NCBI GenBank assembly: GCA_958298945.1
Contig: OY282609.1
Span: forward strand, 54,780,220 to 54,844,219
Reading direction: 5' to 3'
DNA: 64,000 nucleotides
Origin: Atherix ibis
Lineage: Eukaryota > Arthropoda > Insecta > Diptera > Athericidae
Translations under genes and position numbers: made by a program
Part shown: in pieces, positions 44,245 through 56,005 of the stretch
Position numbering within the stretch: position 1 is the first letter of the stretch
Layout: each line of letters starts with the position of its first letter
Notes under the pieces: generated by a model
Database searches by the model: none
Told to the model about the DNA's origin: nothing
What the model saw: the letters and a program-made list of their open reading frames with translations, nothing else

Positions 44245-45491
44245 GAAATGGTAGTAAAAAGTAATCCATTATTTTGCCAATAGACGGGTTGCACTAGATG
44301 GCGTTAGAAAGATAAGATTTCGTACTAAAAAAGCTTCTCATACAGTTTTGCCATTACTTGACTCAGTATTTTTTAGCACGCGTCAAAGATGGACACCAAC
44401 AAAGAGAAAATACGCCACATTTTACAGTTTTTCTTTGATAAAGGCGAAAACGCAAGCCAGGCAGCTAAAAATGTGAATAGTGTTTATAGTCCTGATACTG
44501 TAACAGCCAATCACGCGCAATTTTGGTTTCGTCGATTCCGTTCCGGTAATTTTGATATCAAAGACGCACCACGCTCTGGAAGGCCAATTGTCGAAAATGT
44601 CGATAAAATAATAGAAATCGTCGAGTCCGACCATCACGTAAGTACTGTTTCGATTGCCCAGGAGCTAAACATTGCACAAAAAACTGTTTGGAACCACTTA
44701 AATAAGGCTGGATACAAAAAGAAGCTCGATGTATGGGTGCCACACGAGTTATCGCAAAAAAACCTCATGGACCGAATTTCCATCTGCGAATCGCTGCTGA
44801 ATCGCAACAATATCGATCCATTTCTGAAGCGGATGGTTACTGGTGATGAAAAGTGGGTCACTTACGACAACGTCAAGCGACAACGGTCGTGGTCAAATCG
44901 CGGTCATCCGGCGCAAACGGTGGTCAAGCCAGGATTGACAGCCAGGAAGGTTTTGCTGTGTGTTTGGTGGGACTGGCAGGGAATCATCTACTATGAGCTG
45001 CTCCCCTACGGCCGAACTCTTAATTCGGACCTATACTGTCAACAATTGGACCATCTGAAAGAAGCAATCGCCCAGAAGCGGCCAGCTTTGGCCAATAGGA
45101 GAGGAATTGTGTTCCATCAGGACAACGCCAGGCCGCATACATCGATAGTGACTCGCCAGAAGTTCCGGGACCTTGGTTGGGATGTTCTTATGCATCCACC
45201 TTATAGTCCGGACCTGGCACCAAGTGATTACCACCTCTTCCTGTCTATGAAAAATGATTTTGCAGGTGAAAAATTTGCCTCAAGAGAAGATTGTGAAAAT
45301 CGACTGTCCCAGTTTTTGGCCAATAGGGACGAGGGCTTCTATGAGAGAGGCATTATGAAATTACCTCCAAAATGGCAACAAGTTATCGAACAAAACGGTG
45401 CATATTTGACCTAAATCGTATCATTCTATCGATGCTAAATAAAACCTTCAACTTAATGCAAAAATAATGGATTTTCTTTTACTACACCTAA
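44245..45491 (+). mobile_element. mariner, TTAGGTGTAGTAAAA family, with intact transposase
   Basis: The right end reads inward TTAGGTGTAGTAAAAGAAAA and is followed by TA (45492-45493). The left end matches from GTAGTAAAAAGTAATCC (44251) inward, but the outermost six bases are GAAATG instead of TTAGGT, and the flanking TA is not seen. The length is about 1247 bp. The gene is complete; the damaged left tip is the only visible defect. Confidence 0.9.
44389..45414 (+). CDS. mariner transposase, full length and uninterrupted (341 aa)
   Basis: A D34D mariner transposase acting on its own TIRs in the nucleus by cut-and-paste. ATG 44389 begins MDTNKEKIRHILQFFFDKGE. The first helix-turn-helix covers about residues 5-55 (FWFRRFRSGNFDIKD at its end) and the second about 80-110 (VSIAQELNIAQKTVWNHLNK). 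The linker WVPHELSQKN is at 116-125. The catalytic Asp are at 153 (VTGDEKWVTY), 245 (VFHQDNARPHT) and 280 (SPDLAPSDYHLF), with 34 residues between the last two. The VLLCVWWDWQGIIYYEL core is intact, and the C-terminus ends QQVIEQNGAYLT. The length is normal for the family. No stop or frameshift is present, in contrast to all neighbours. The subfamily is not assigned. Confidence 0.96.
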   Translation: MDTNKEKIRHILQFFFDKGENASQAAKNVNSVYSPDTVTANHAQFWFRRFRSGNFDIKDAPRSGRPIVENVDKIIEIVESDHHVSTVSIAQELNIAQKTVWNHLNKAGYKKKLDVWVPHELSQKNLMDRISICESLLNRNNIDPFLKRMVTGDEKWVTYDNVKRQRSWSNRGHPAQTVVKPGLTARKVLLCVWWDWQGIIYYELLPYGRTLNSDLYCQQLDHLKEAIAQKRPALANRRGIVFHQDNARPHTSIVTRQKFRDLGWDVLMHPPYSPDLAPSDYHLFLSMKNDFAGEKFASREDCENRLSQFLANRDEGFYERGIMKLPPKWQQVIEQNGAYLT

Positions 45492-46037
45492 TACACGTAT
45501 ATAAAAGATGTCCTCCGAATTAAATAGTAAATTGTAAAAAGTAGAAAACATGAATTATCATTTCAGGACTCTAGCAAACAGCTTATAAATTTTAATGGGA
45601 ATTTAAGCTATTTTTTTGTTTTTCAAAAAAAATAAACGGTGATCCCAAATCAACTTTATAGATTTTTTTTCAATATTTAAAATTACAATTATTTTTTTTA
45701 ACACATTTTGTTTAAATGTAAAAATATTTATGATTTCTTTCAGAACAATTATTTTGTTTTCTTCCTCTAGCAATTAGTTTATATTATGTTTTTAAAAACA
45801 AATAAAATTTTTGCAGTGAATTCTAAATAATCAAAATTTTATTTAAGGTCCCTCCTCCCCATAGGTATCCAACAATACATCAGCGGCTTTATTTAAGTTG
45901 TAGAAAGAGAGATTATGGAGGTGTTGGGACGTAACTGCTAAGTCTCTCCCTACAATGTCGACAATCGGCTTCACACCTTTTTTTTCCTCTTCTTTCTTTT
46001 AGGCTCCTTTAATTTTTTCCTAATTTCAGTTTGTTCT
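45492..46037. other. AT-rich spacer with a mixed-composition part
   Basis: 45845-45985 is richer in G and C (CCCTCCTCCCCATAGG and following) but not identified. The rest is A/T runs. Confidence 0.4.
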
Positions 46038-47279
46038 TTAGTATATAATTATTCTTTTTTTAACTTTGACACATGGTTTGTGTTAATAATAACTCATATG
46101 GCATTTTGGAGGTTAAACATTTGTCATTCATTCTCGATTAGTCATTGAACGAAATAGTGTAAACAACAAAGTTTTTTTTTGCTTCAAAAATGTCGAATTT
46201 CGTACCAAAAAAGTCCCATTTGCAGGGACTTCTTCAATATGAAAAAAAGTGCAGCTGAAACACATCGATTGCTCACCGAAGCTTATCCTGAATATGTTCC
46301 ATCGATTTCAACGTGCAAGAGATGATTTGTGCGGTTCAGAAGTGGTGATTTTGACACGGAAGACAAAGAACGACCAGGTCAGCCAAAAAAGTTTGAAGAT
46401 GAAGATTTGGAGGCATTACTCGACGAAGACTGTTGTCGAACTCAAGAAGAAATTGCAAAATCATTGGGAGTCACTCAAGCAGCCATTTCAAAATGTTTGA
46501 AAGCAGCAGGATTCATCCAAAGCAAGGAAATCGGGTTCCATATGAATTGAAGCCGAGAGACGTTGAAAGGCGATTTTGCATGTCCGAAATGCTGCTTGAA
46601 CGGCAAAAAAAGAAGTTGTTCATTACTGGTGACGAAAAATGGATTCATTCCGACAACCCAAAGCGCAAAAAATCGTATGTGAAGCCCGGCCAACCAGCCA
46701 AATCAACGCCAAAGCCAAATATCCATGGCGCCAAGGTAATGCTCTGTATTTGGTGGGATCAGAAGGGTGTGATCTTTTATGAGCTATTGAAATCGGGCCA
46801 GACGATCACAGGCAACCTCTACCAAACACAATTAATCCGTTTGAAGCGAGCATTGGCCGAAAACGCCCGGAATATGCGACCAGACACGAAGCCATAATTT
46901 TCCATCATGACAACGCTCGGCCTCATGTTGCAAGACCGGTTAAAAATTATTTAGAAAACAGTGGCTGGGAAGTTTTGCCTCACCCGCCTTATAGCCCAGA
47001 ACTTGCCCCGTCCGACTACCATTTGTTTAGATTTGTTTAGATCCATGCAAAACGCCCTCACCGGAATACGCTTCACTTCAGAACAGGGCATCAAAAATTG
47101 GCTCGATTCATTCTTGGCCTCAAAACCGGAGCAGTTTTTTTTGGCGCGGAATCCATATGTTGCCAGAAAGATGGGAAAAAGTAGTGGCTTCCGATGGACA
47201 ATACTTTGAATAAAATATATTGTAACAATTTTTCAAAATAAACACTCAAAAATCCCGCATTTTTAAATTATACACCTAA
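46038..47279 (+). mobile_element. mariner, TTAGGTGTATAATTT family
   Basis: The right end is clear, read inward TTAGGTGTATAATTTAAAAA and followed by TA (47280-47281). The left end is a weaker match at 46038 (TTAGTATATAATTATTC). The length is 1242 bp. The TIR start resembles that of the Mos1-like family, and the protein (KKSAAETHRLLTEAY, LPERWEKV) is also related to it. Confidence 0.88.
46190..47213 (+). pseudogene. mariner transposase, TTAGGTGTATAATTT family
   Basis: ATG 46190 (MSNFVPKKSHLQGLL) shifts frame within the next 20 codons, before the MKKSAAETHRLLTEAY segment. A second shift leads into FRSGDFDTEDKERPGQPKKF and LLDEDCCRTQEEIAKSLGVT (46329-46550), and a third into 46433-46897 with RVPYELKPRDVERR, FITGDEKWIHSDNPKRKKSY (first Asp) and VMLCIWWDQKGVIFYELLKS. 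After KRALAE the frame shifts; HHDNARPHVAR and SPELAPSDYHLF still show Asp 2 and 3. Near 47030 a perfect 10-base tandem duplication (TTTGTTTAGA twice) shifts the frame again. It ends at a stop near 47213 after GQYFE-like sequence. Confidence 0.9.
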
Positions 47280-47960
47280 TATTATTTTCAAATTAAAAAA
47301 AAAAATTTAGCCTTTCCAATTTTTATATCTCTCGCCTCATTTCCTATTCCCTCACCTTTACTTGAATAGTTTTTTTTACCTTTTTTATATGCCGTTTTTC
47401 CTTTGTTATCTATTTCCTCTCTCATAGAGAAGTTAACACCTGTTTAGGTGTTTTTATTTCCCCCCTGACGGTTTCGGCATGATATTTCTTGTTATGGTGA
47501 GTATGAGAGCACCCAACTCCCTACAATCTCCGCATAAAGGTAGCGATATTCATTTAAAATTGTTGACGTATTCATCTTGAACTGAACGTTCATTTTAAAC
47601 ACCAAATTTCTCTTCCCATCTAATACCCAGGAAATTTCCAATTATTTCTCCACTCATCATACCATCGCATGCTTGAGAATAATAAAATAAAAGATCTTAC
47701 ACAAGAAATTCTTGGGTCCTAGAGTTACAAACAATTTCCACGAACTAGTCTATCTAGTTCCTGGAAATTGTTTGTAACATGATGGTGATGGGGAATTCTG
47801 TGTGTACAATCTTCCCCAAGATGCCCAACATAACCGAGAACGCAATGCAAATATCATTCAGCCCCGAAATATTTGTCGATCCACAAATACCTCCGAGGGC
47901 TGCTTAGATACTCTCAGTAAAGATATTTACATTATTGTACAATTGTTTGTTATTAGAACT
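47280..47960. other. Mixed-composition region, possible retroelement 3' end
   Basis: 47455-47960 is less AT-rich than its surroundings and finishes with TTTGTTATTAGAACTGAATA and AATAAATA repeats, as in the 3' ends of many insect non-LTR elements. No coding motif is found, so the assignment is weak. A hairpin at 47724-47778 lies inside. Confidence 0.25.
47724..47778. repeat. Inverted repeat, 25-bp arms, 5-base loop
   Basis: Arms 47724-47748 (starting GTTACAAACAATTTCC) and 47754-47778 are reverse complements with one mismatch; the loop is TCTAT. Confidence 0.94.
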
Positions 47961-50900
47961 GAATAAATAAATAATTGTTTGTAATTTTAATTATCTTGAA
48001 TGTCTATATTGAATGAGAGGAATTACTTTATAAAGAAAAAAACCTTTATTATTTACTAAATAAAAATACAAGAAATTTTTCAGAAGAAAATTAATTGAAA
48101 TAAATTGATTTGTTCAACAAAAAAGTTCTGAGCAATTAAAATAAAATGGAAATAATTTCGTTTTTCAAAAATATTACTAATTTTTTTAGTAATTTGTTTT
48201 TTTTTTTTATCATTTTTAAAAAAGAATTTTCAAATTGAGAAAAACAAAAATTTATGAAAAACAATCGAATTAATCAATTTTTGTATTTATTCTTCTTGTA
48301 TTTTATATATTAAAATAAACTCAGAAATATTCTCCGTTTAAGGCTACAAAAATTACTTAAAAAAACAGAAATTTTTTTAGGTACTAGCAAAATTCTTTCT
48401 TTTTTCTTATATATTTTATATATATAAAAATATCAAATCGATTTAAATTAAAGTAAAAATAATCACTTTTCATTAATCTACTATAAAATTTCAATCTTAC
48501 AAATGCAACAATCATTCTCAACAAAATGGTTGAAAAGAACTTCCACAAATGAAACATTAACAAACAAAAATAATACCATTTTCAGTAGATTTCGTAAAAG
48601 AAAAGGAAAAATCTTCAAATTTTCTTGCAAAATTAACCTTACAAAAATACAATAATATAAACGATTCTTATAGAAATGAAAGCAACAAAAAAAAAAAAAA
48701 AAAAAACAATGAATAAATAAATATGGACAAAACAGAAACAATTACGAAAAACCATTTACAAAAATACGAAATCAATTAACTGTTTTTGACTACAAGTACC
48801 AGAAGACGTTTAAGGATTGGACTTAAAGCATTTTCCGAAAAACATAACATTTCCTATTTTCGGTGTATTGTAACCTTTTCTAATTAATCGAAGTCAGAAA
48901 ATTCAATAAAAGTAAGGAAAAAAATAACAAAATCAAATAAAGCAAAGACGATAAAATTCAGAAAATTCTATAAAGAAAATTTTTGATTCATTTAGGAATA
49001 CGTCTGGCTTAACTGATGAAAAGTATCGTGTTATGTTAGGCCTACAACCGTTCAAGACCCCCACCCCTCTTCCCAAAAGAACATTATGGTGGAATGCAAT
49101 AAAGGTGAAAGCTAAATTGACTAAAATCAAGAGCTGAAAAGAATTGGAATCGAGTCATTAAGACGCAAATAATTGAAAATCTCCTCAATAGAGTATAGAG
49201 AATGACTTAAAAGAAAGAATGGATCAGGACCAACAGTACAGATCCAATTGAGAGCCTAATTAATTATCTTTGCTATCAATTCGACCAAAGAAAAGAGAAA
49301 ATCATTCTCAATTATTCCATTTTGTTTTATTCTATTCGGCAAATACTACTGTAAATCGCACAACACCTTGAGACAGGATACAGTTTCATAGTATGTTAAA
49401 AAAAAAACAAGTCCACTTATAAATCTTCTAAATTTTCATTCATTTTTTTTTCCAGGTCGACAACGAAAAGTTGTGTGATTTGTACTTTTGATAAATGGAA
49501 ATCGAATTGGTTATGTTATCTTTTCCCCATTGATTCTGCTGATATCGGCAGGTATCATGATGAAAGCAGGTGTACATAGTCCTAATGTGTGATACATGAA
49601 AGAACAAAGATGGGTGGGCTGGTATTGGTAACAGGTTCATTTGTCCTCATTTTTGTTTTCTCAAAAACTCAATTTGAACTAATAAATTTTTTATTCAAAA
49701 GCTCTGAGCTTTTTGTTCAACCTTTCGAATGGCTCATCTATAAAAGGAAAGATCCTTTTTTTTTTAAAAAAAAGAAATAAAAATAACCTTTTTTTTCTGA
49801 AAAGAAATTTTCTCTTCACTTTTTTTTTAGCTTTTACCAAAAATTGCTTATAAATCAATGCCGCCAAAATATGCTAAAGTTTATATTTCTTGAATAGCAT
49901 ATAAGAAAGTGGGTAACATGTGTGTGGATATTTGCCTTTATGGCTATATATGTGTATATGTAGATTAAGAAATGATTCTGATTTTTGATAAATTACCTTC
50001 TTACAAGATGGCGAACAAAAGGAATTTCGCAAATTAAATCGACTCCCTTGAGTATCGGTTGTTTGTCTTATTTCTGGTCAAGTTGCCAATGTCTTCGTTT
50101 GATTATTTTTATAAATTTTTTTTTTTTTATTAAAAATATAATAAAGAAACGTATACAAATACTTGTAGTAACGATAAAACTTTGGAAAATATTGTAGAAA
50201 TCAATATAAGACGTTTTGCAAAAAACCGAAAAGTTCAATTTCTGGACAGATGATGGCGTTGAAGTCGGTATTTCGAAACTAACAGATAAAAGAATGAAAA
50301 TACGAAAGATATTTTTTAAGTTCACTTTTGCAATAGTTGTATTATAAATAATATATTCAAATTTTGTTAAGGGAGAAATTGTTCTGTCTGCCATTCCCTT
50401 GTCAAAAAAGAGAAAATCCTTCGTTAAGGGAACATTTTTTTTTTTATTGTTGTATGAATGGTCTTTTTGTATTTATTGGCAATACTTGTCTGAACCGTTT
50501 TCAGAATATTACTAAATTATGTGCGATACGCATTGTTGAAAACGTAGATGAAAACTTGTCAGACTAATAACAACATTCTGCAAATTTGATAAGTGAACAT
50601 TTTTCGAATGGTCTAAAATCGTAATTCTATTATTTTGAATATATAACCGAGATTGCTAGACTGTTTATAGCTTCATATCATATGTCAGACAAAATATTCA
50701 CAAATTATTTCTTAAAATAATATGAATGGAAAAACTTTTGTTATGAAAAAAAAAATTCACAATAAAAAACTTTCAAGAGAAAATCTTAAAAAAATTCAAA
50801 TTTGCATATGGAAATGTTTTTGACCAATAATTCTATAGAATTCTTAGGTCTAAATTTGTTAGAAACTAATAGTGACTTACGATTTTTTCATAAGAGAAAA

Positions 50901-51034
50901 TCTTAAAAATCACTTGAAAAAAAATAATTTAATAAAGAAATGTTAATTGTTTCGAAGCGATCTTCTTGTATATAGATACGTAATGGTAATCTACTTAAAT
51001 TAGATAATCGATAGTAAAAGATAATGATAAAATT
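47961..51034. other. AT-rich intergenic DNA
   Basis: Long A/T runs throughout. Open frames (48481-48741 -, 48933-49130 -, 50068-50394 -) are hydrophobic or Lys-rich and have no domain. Confidence 0.45.
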
Positions 51035-51100
51035 AATTAAAACTATTTTAAGACACAACATACAAAATTTTGTATGTTGTGTCTTAAAATAGTTTTAATT
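51035..51100. repeat. Perfect 66-bp palindrome, no spacer
   Basis: The arms 51035-51067 and 51068-51100 are exact reverse complements over 33 bases; the centre is CAAAA/TTTTG. Each arm contains GTATGTTGTGTCTTAAAATA or its complement. Confidence 0.97.
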
Positions 51101-52322
51101 TTTTTATTAATAGCCAAATTAATTCTCAATCAGGGCGAAAATTACTAAAAATCATAAAGCTATGAAAGCAAGACGTAATAAGGCATAAAATAGAACAAAA
51201 AAAAATTACAAAAAATACAAAGATTTCTTCCATGACAATCCTGATGATGATAAAAAGAGAATTCCAAATTGTACAATGAAAAGAAAAAGCATCCTAAACT
51301 CTCTGATACAATTCATATTTCTACAAAATATCAAAAACTATACTATAAAAATATACTCAATGATCCATATATACGAGGAAACAAAAAGAAAACTAATCAC
51401 ATATAGGAAAAATATGCGAAAAGATGAAAATTAATAAGCTTTGAAAATAAATCGGAAATGAGCGCTTTTCCAGATAATAACACCCAAAAAATCTGTCATA
51501 ACATTTTCCTAACCATTCCAAATAATATGTTTCTGATCCTTCAAACCAATAAGCAGTTAGAGTAACTATCAACAAGCTAATAAATGGTAAAAGGATATTG
51601 ACAAAGTTAGCCAAATTTTCTTTCATGAATGGCTTAAGAACTTGTCCTGTAATTTTATGAAAGTAATTTGATTATGAAAGGATTTTGACCTGATTCACTA
51701 ATAAAAATATCAACACATAAGAAGAGAGTTCATGACGTTCAGGAAAGTAGTTGAACACTTTTGACATGAGCGGTAATTAGTCAATTGTATATAACCTTTT
51801 TCTCCTTTTTTAGAGAAAATTACTAAATAATAACATCATCAGCTTAACATTTTATTTACATATATAAAAAAAAAAGTATTCGTTCCTAGATATTACTATA
51901 AATAAGTATTCCATACAAGATCCTTTAATACAAAAATATTACGGAGACAAACTTATAAGAAAATATCTTTTAGATCTTTAAGAAAGTAAATAAACAAAAA
52001 AATTTTAGTCAATTCTAAAAAGATACCATAACAGGTCCTTTATAAAAGACATTATTTCGACCGACTCAAAAGCACATCCTTAAGAAAAAAATGTAGAAAA
52101 AAAACCCTTTGCAGAAAACCCTTTTCATCCACCGTTTGTTAAGACGATTATACTACTTAGCCTTCCCAATATCACTAAGGAAGGACATTTGCCTACCACC
52201 TAACAAAAAAAAACCCAATAAACAGAAAGGAAAATTATGTGGCATCATACAATTTATCCGATTTTATTTCATCTGAATTTTTTGGGGTTTACTTAGTACG
52301 GATTTGAAGATTCTTAAAAATA

Positions 52323-52366
52323 ACCATATTGCGGAAATGTTTAGAATTCCATTTCCGCAATCTGGT
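52323..52366. repeat. Inverted repeat, 17-bp arms, 10-base loop
   Basis: Arms 52323-52339 (ACCATATTGCGGAAATG) and 52350-52366 are reverse complements with one mismatch; A/T sequence outside pairs partly as well. Confidence 0.88.
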
Positions 52367-52881
52367 ATTTTTTTTTTTTTTGGTTAGCATCACTAAAAAT
52401 GGACAATAGCATAACTTAAGGAACTTCTTTTTATTATGTAAAACGAAAAATAAAAAAACCTACAAAAATAGGATAAGTTAAAAGATAACCTATTAAGGAA
52501 AAACAAAATCCACAAAATAAGGTACGCAAACGAAGACAAAAAAAAAATTCTTTATAAAATCGGATACATGTCAGCAAAAAAGGAATTTTCCATATTAGAG
52601 AAAATATCTTCAAAATTCCGAAACGGAATTCTTGGAGACATTATTAAATTTGAAAGATTAAGTAAATCGAGAATAAACAGTAGGAAATAAAAAGAGTAAA
52701 AGTTAAAAAAAAAACAAAAAATTGAAAGATTTGAGTGGCGGTTTGCATACGATTATAAAAAGTGTATTTTTTTAGTTATTTCCTTTTTATCATTAAGATT
52801 GAAAAATTCCCATCATTTAAGGTAGGCAATACTGGAAACGATAGAAACAATTTAAAAATAATAAATTATATTCACTCGTCT

Positions 52882-52897
52882 CCCCCCCCCCCCCCCC
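52882..52897. repeat. C homopolymer, 16 bases
   Basis: An uninterrupted C run directly followed by an A run, in DNA with very few C residues. Confidence 0.9.
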
Positions 52898-54124
52898 AAA
52901 AAAAACGAACTTTTTATATCTTTACTTTTGTCTCTTTTCTTATACGAAAAACAAAACAAAAATTGTAAATTTCGTTATGTGCTCCTTTTTGACAACCCAT
53001 CACTAATATTCCCCTATCACTACTATAGAATTTTTGAACGATTTTGTTTATTTAGGATAAAATTGCATATAAAAAGGCGAACATGATAGGCGGCAGCTTT
53101 TAGTAAATATTTACAAAGGTTTAAGTTTCTTCTAAAAACGGACAATTCATCTCGAAATAAACATGAGCAATATTAAAAGAAATTCTTGTTGAGACAGCTT
53201 TCTTATCACTTTTAAGAAAGTTAATATTATTGAAATTCCATGGGTAAAAATTTAAGGTGGAAAAAAATAGAAGACAGTTAGTTTGTTAAGATACTTTAGA
53301 TAAGATTAAATTGAGTCAAAATATTTACCCAATTTATATAAATGGAATTGACAATGAATATTTAACCATTACTATTTGGATGTATTTATAAGGAAAAGGG
53401 CAAAGAAATTGAAATAAATTAAAAATGGGTAAAAAAGGACAAAGGTAAATATAAAAGTAAGAAAATACTATTAATTTGACTGAAGATGGAATCAAAAATA
53501 TACAAAGTTTCTTAATGGCTGACTGATACTATTTCACAAAAAGCGGTTTTGTTTATTTTGTTTTTGTTTATTTAATTCTCTTGGATAGATATTCCCAAAA
53601 AAAAGAAATAAAAGAGATGAAATTAAGTAAAAGGTTTCAAATAGATTAATTCATTATGAATTTTTTATTAGCTGTCTACAGATACTTTTTACGGGATAAA
53701 GGAAAACACCTTTGGTGGATGGAGACTATAGTGAGAATCTGGCAAAGTTAACCATTTACATAAAAATATTTTTTTTTGCTAATTTCGTATCCTACCAAAT
53801 ATAATAAAATCTTAATTAACATAGGAAAAAATTATGAGTACCCTAAAAATTTCAGCCCATTTTGTCGTTCTTTAGAATTTTGCACACCTTTTCAAGTTGA
53901 ATAACATCAAAACTCAGATACTTCATACAAAAGCAAATTAATAGTGGCCGAGTAAAAATTAACTACTTATTTATCTCTCCAAGTTAATTTTTGTATTCAG
54001 TTATTATCATCTTTTTTATATCTTTCCTGTCAAAGGGATGAAAAATAAATTAAAAAAGACATCTTACAATAATTACTGATAATTTTAATTCCAACAAAAT
54101 AAAATGCGCATTTTAATTCCTAGA

Positions 54125-54139
54125 CCCCCCCCCCCCCCC
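54125..54139. repeat. C homopolymer, 15 bases
   Basis: An uninterrupted C run followed by TCCC. Confidence 0.9.
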
Positions 54140-56005
54140 TCCCTTTTAGAACAAATTCTAATTTACTTTCCTTTTTAATATGAATGGCATTTGTCTTACA
54201 GATTATCACACATCCAAAAGCATTAGCACTAATCAACAACAACAACAAAAAAAGATAGTATGAAAAAAAAAGGAAAAACAGACTTTTTTGGACAAAAAAA
54301 GAAAGGATGCTAACAAAGTCACAACATGGTCTTGAGCTTTTGATCTTTCACTTATAAATCTAGATTACACTATATAAGAATAGAATTACAAAAAAAAAAT
54401 TGAAGAGGATCTATGGAGAAAAACAAAAAAAAAAATGAGGGACACGTAGAAAAAAGCTTGAAAGGAAAGAAAAATTCGATACTAAGTCTTAACTGTGTAG
54501 TATGAGATGACAATATCATTTACAAGGATAAAGAATCAAAAAGAAACAAATAATAGCAACAGACGGAGGCAAGGGAAAAAAGAAGATAAATAAAATAAAA
54601 TAAACAGTATCTAAATGATAAATGATCATTCGCTATCGTAATGAATGCTTAGCTCTCTAAATGTGTTCACAGATAAATAGGCATTTTCTGCAGTATTTCG
54701 CCTCCAACCAAACCTCCCCAACCAAACTCTTTGAGTAAAAACCTCTCTTCCTCTGCTAAAACACTACCTTTCATGCAACTATTAATTTTTCTTATTTTTC
54801 TATCTATTCATCACATCAAACCCCATTTTACACCCCTTTCGTCTGGTAACCAGCATTTTTATTTATATTCGCTGAAACTGACTTAAATCACACGAACAAA
54901 ATATAAAAGAAGAAGAAGAAGAAAAAAGCATTTTTAGGCTCATTCTTCTCAATCTGAAATAACAATAGAAGAGACATCACTAACGGACAAGGATTTCTAC
55001 ACAATATTTCAACTTTACGTGTATGTATGTGTACACACAAGCCAACAAGAAAAGCCTATCTATTTGGTAAACGATTATTTATGTTCGTACTTAAGAAGTA
55101 AAGGATTAATTAAGAAATTTTTATCATTTGATTTTTTTATTAGTTTTTTTTTTGATTATTTTTTTTTCTGTCCTTTTCTGGATAGTTAAGCAAATAGTCT
55201 GGATAGAATAAAATCAAAACGAAAAATTAAATGCAAGTAAAGAAAAATTTACAAAATTATTGTGAATTAAAGGTTTTTTTTCAAATTTAATACCAAAAAG
55301 ATAAAAATAAATATAAATTAATAAATTAGCACTTAAGAAATACTTTCTTATAACACTCTTAAGAAAATTTCCGAATAGAGAAATTTTAAGAAAAAAAAGA
55401 AGAAAAATTCACTAAAAGCTCATCTACTTCTCTACTAAAGAGCTTTTCAACGCTGTTAACCCTTTTTTTTTATTATTATTAAAATCGTTTAATCCCTATT
55501 TTAGCGATCGCATGGTTCTTTTTTTTAAACCGAACGATTTTAATGTATCTTAGATGACTTACGCAAACTTTTCAATAACTTTTTCTCTGATATCACACAA
55601 ATTATATCGAGAGAAAAAAATGTCTTCTATAGCATCAACTTTTCATTAATCCAGAATTTGGATTCTTTATGAGAATGTCCCATACCTGAAAAGATATCAA
55701 AATAAAAGAATAAAAATTAGTAAAATAGATTTGGTTTTTTTTTTTAAAAATATTTAATTTTTAATTTATGTAAATTTGAATTTTTGTGAATATATTTGTT
55801 AGCTTTCAAAATAATTGAAACTTTCTAATCTGTTTTTTTCTCTTGTTTACAATTTGTATTAGCTCATTTTGGAATTAAAAATATATTTAAAAAAAAAACA
55901 ATCTTAGATGATAAATACCTTCTTAAAAAAGGACAAGTTTAATTTTTTATTATTTAAAAAAAAAAAAATTTTTTTTTGTAAAACCATGAAATTTTTGAAC
56001 ATATA

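Larger units (their letters stand above)
51101..56005. other. AT-rich intergenic DNA with homopolymer tracts
   Basis: It contains a hairpin (52323-52366), two long C tracts (52882-52897 and 54125-54139), a GAA microsatellite (54907-54922) and very long A/T runs. No gene is recognised; open frames at 51393-51626 (-) and 52762-52968 (+) have no domain. Confidence 0.45.
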
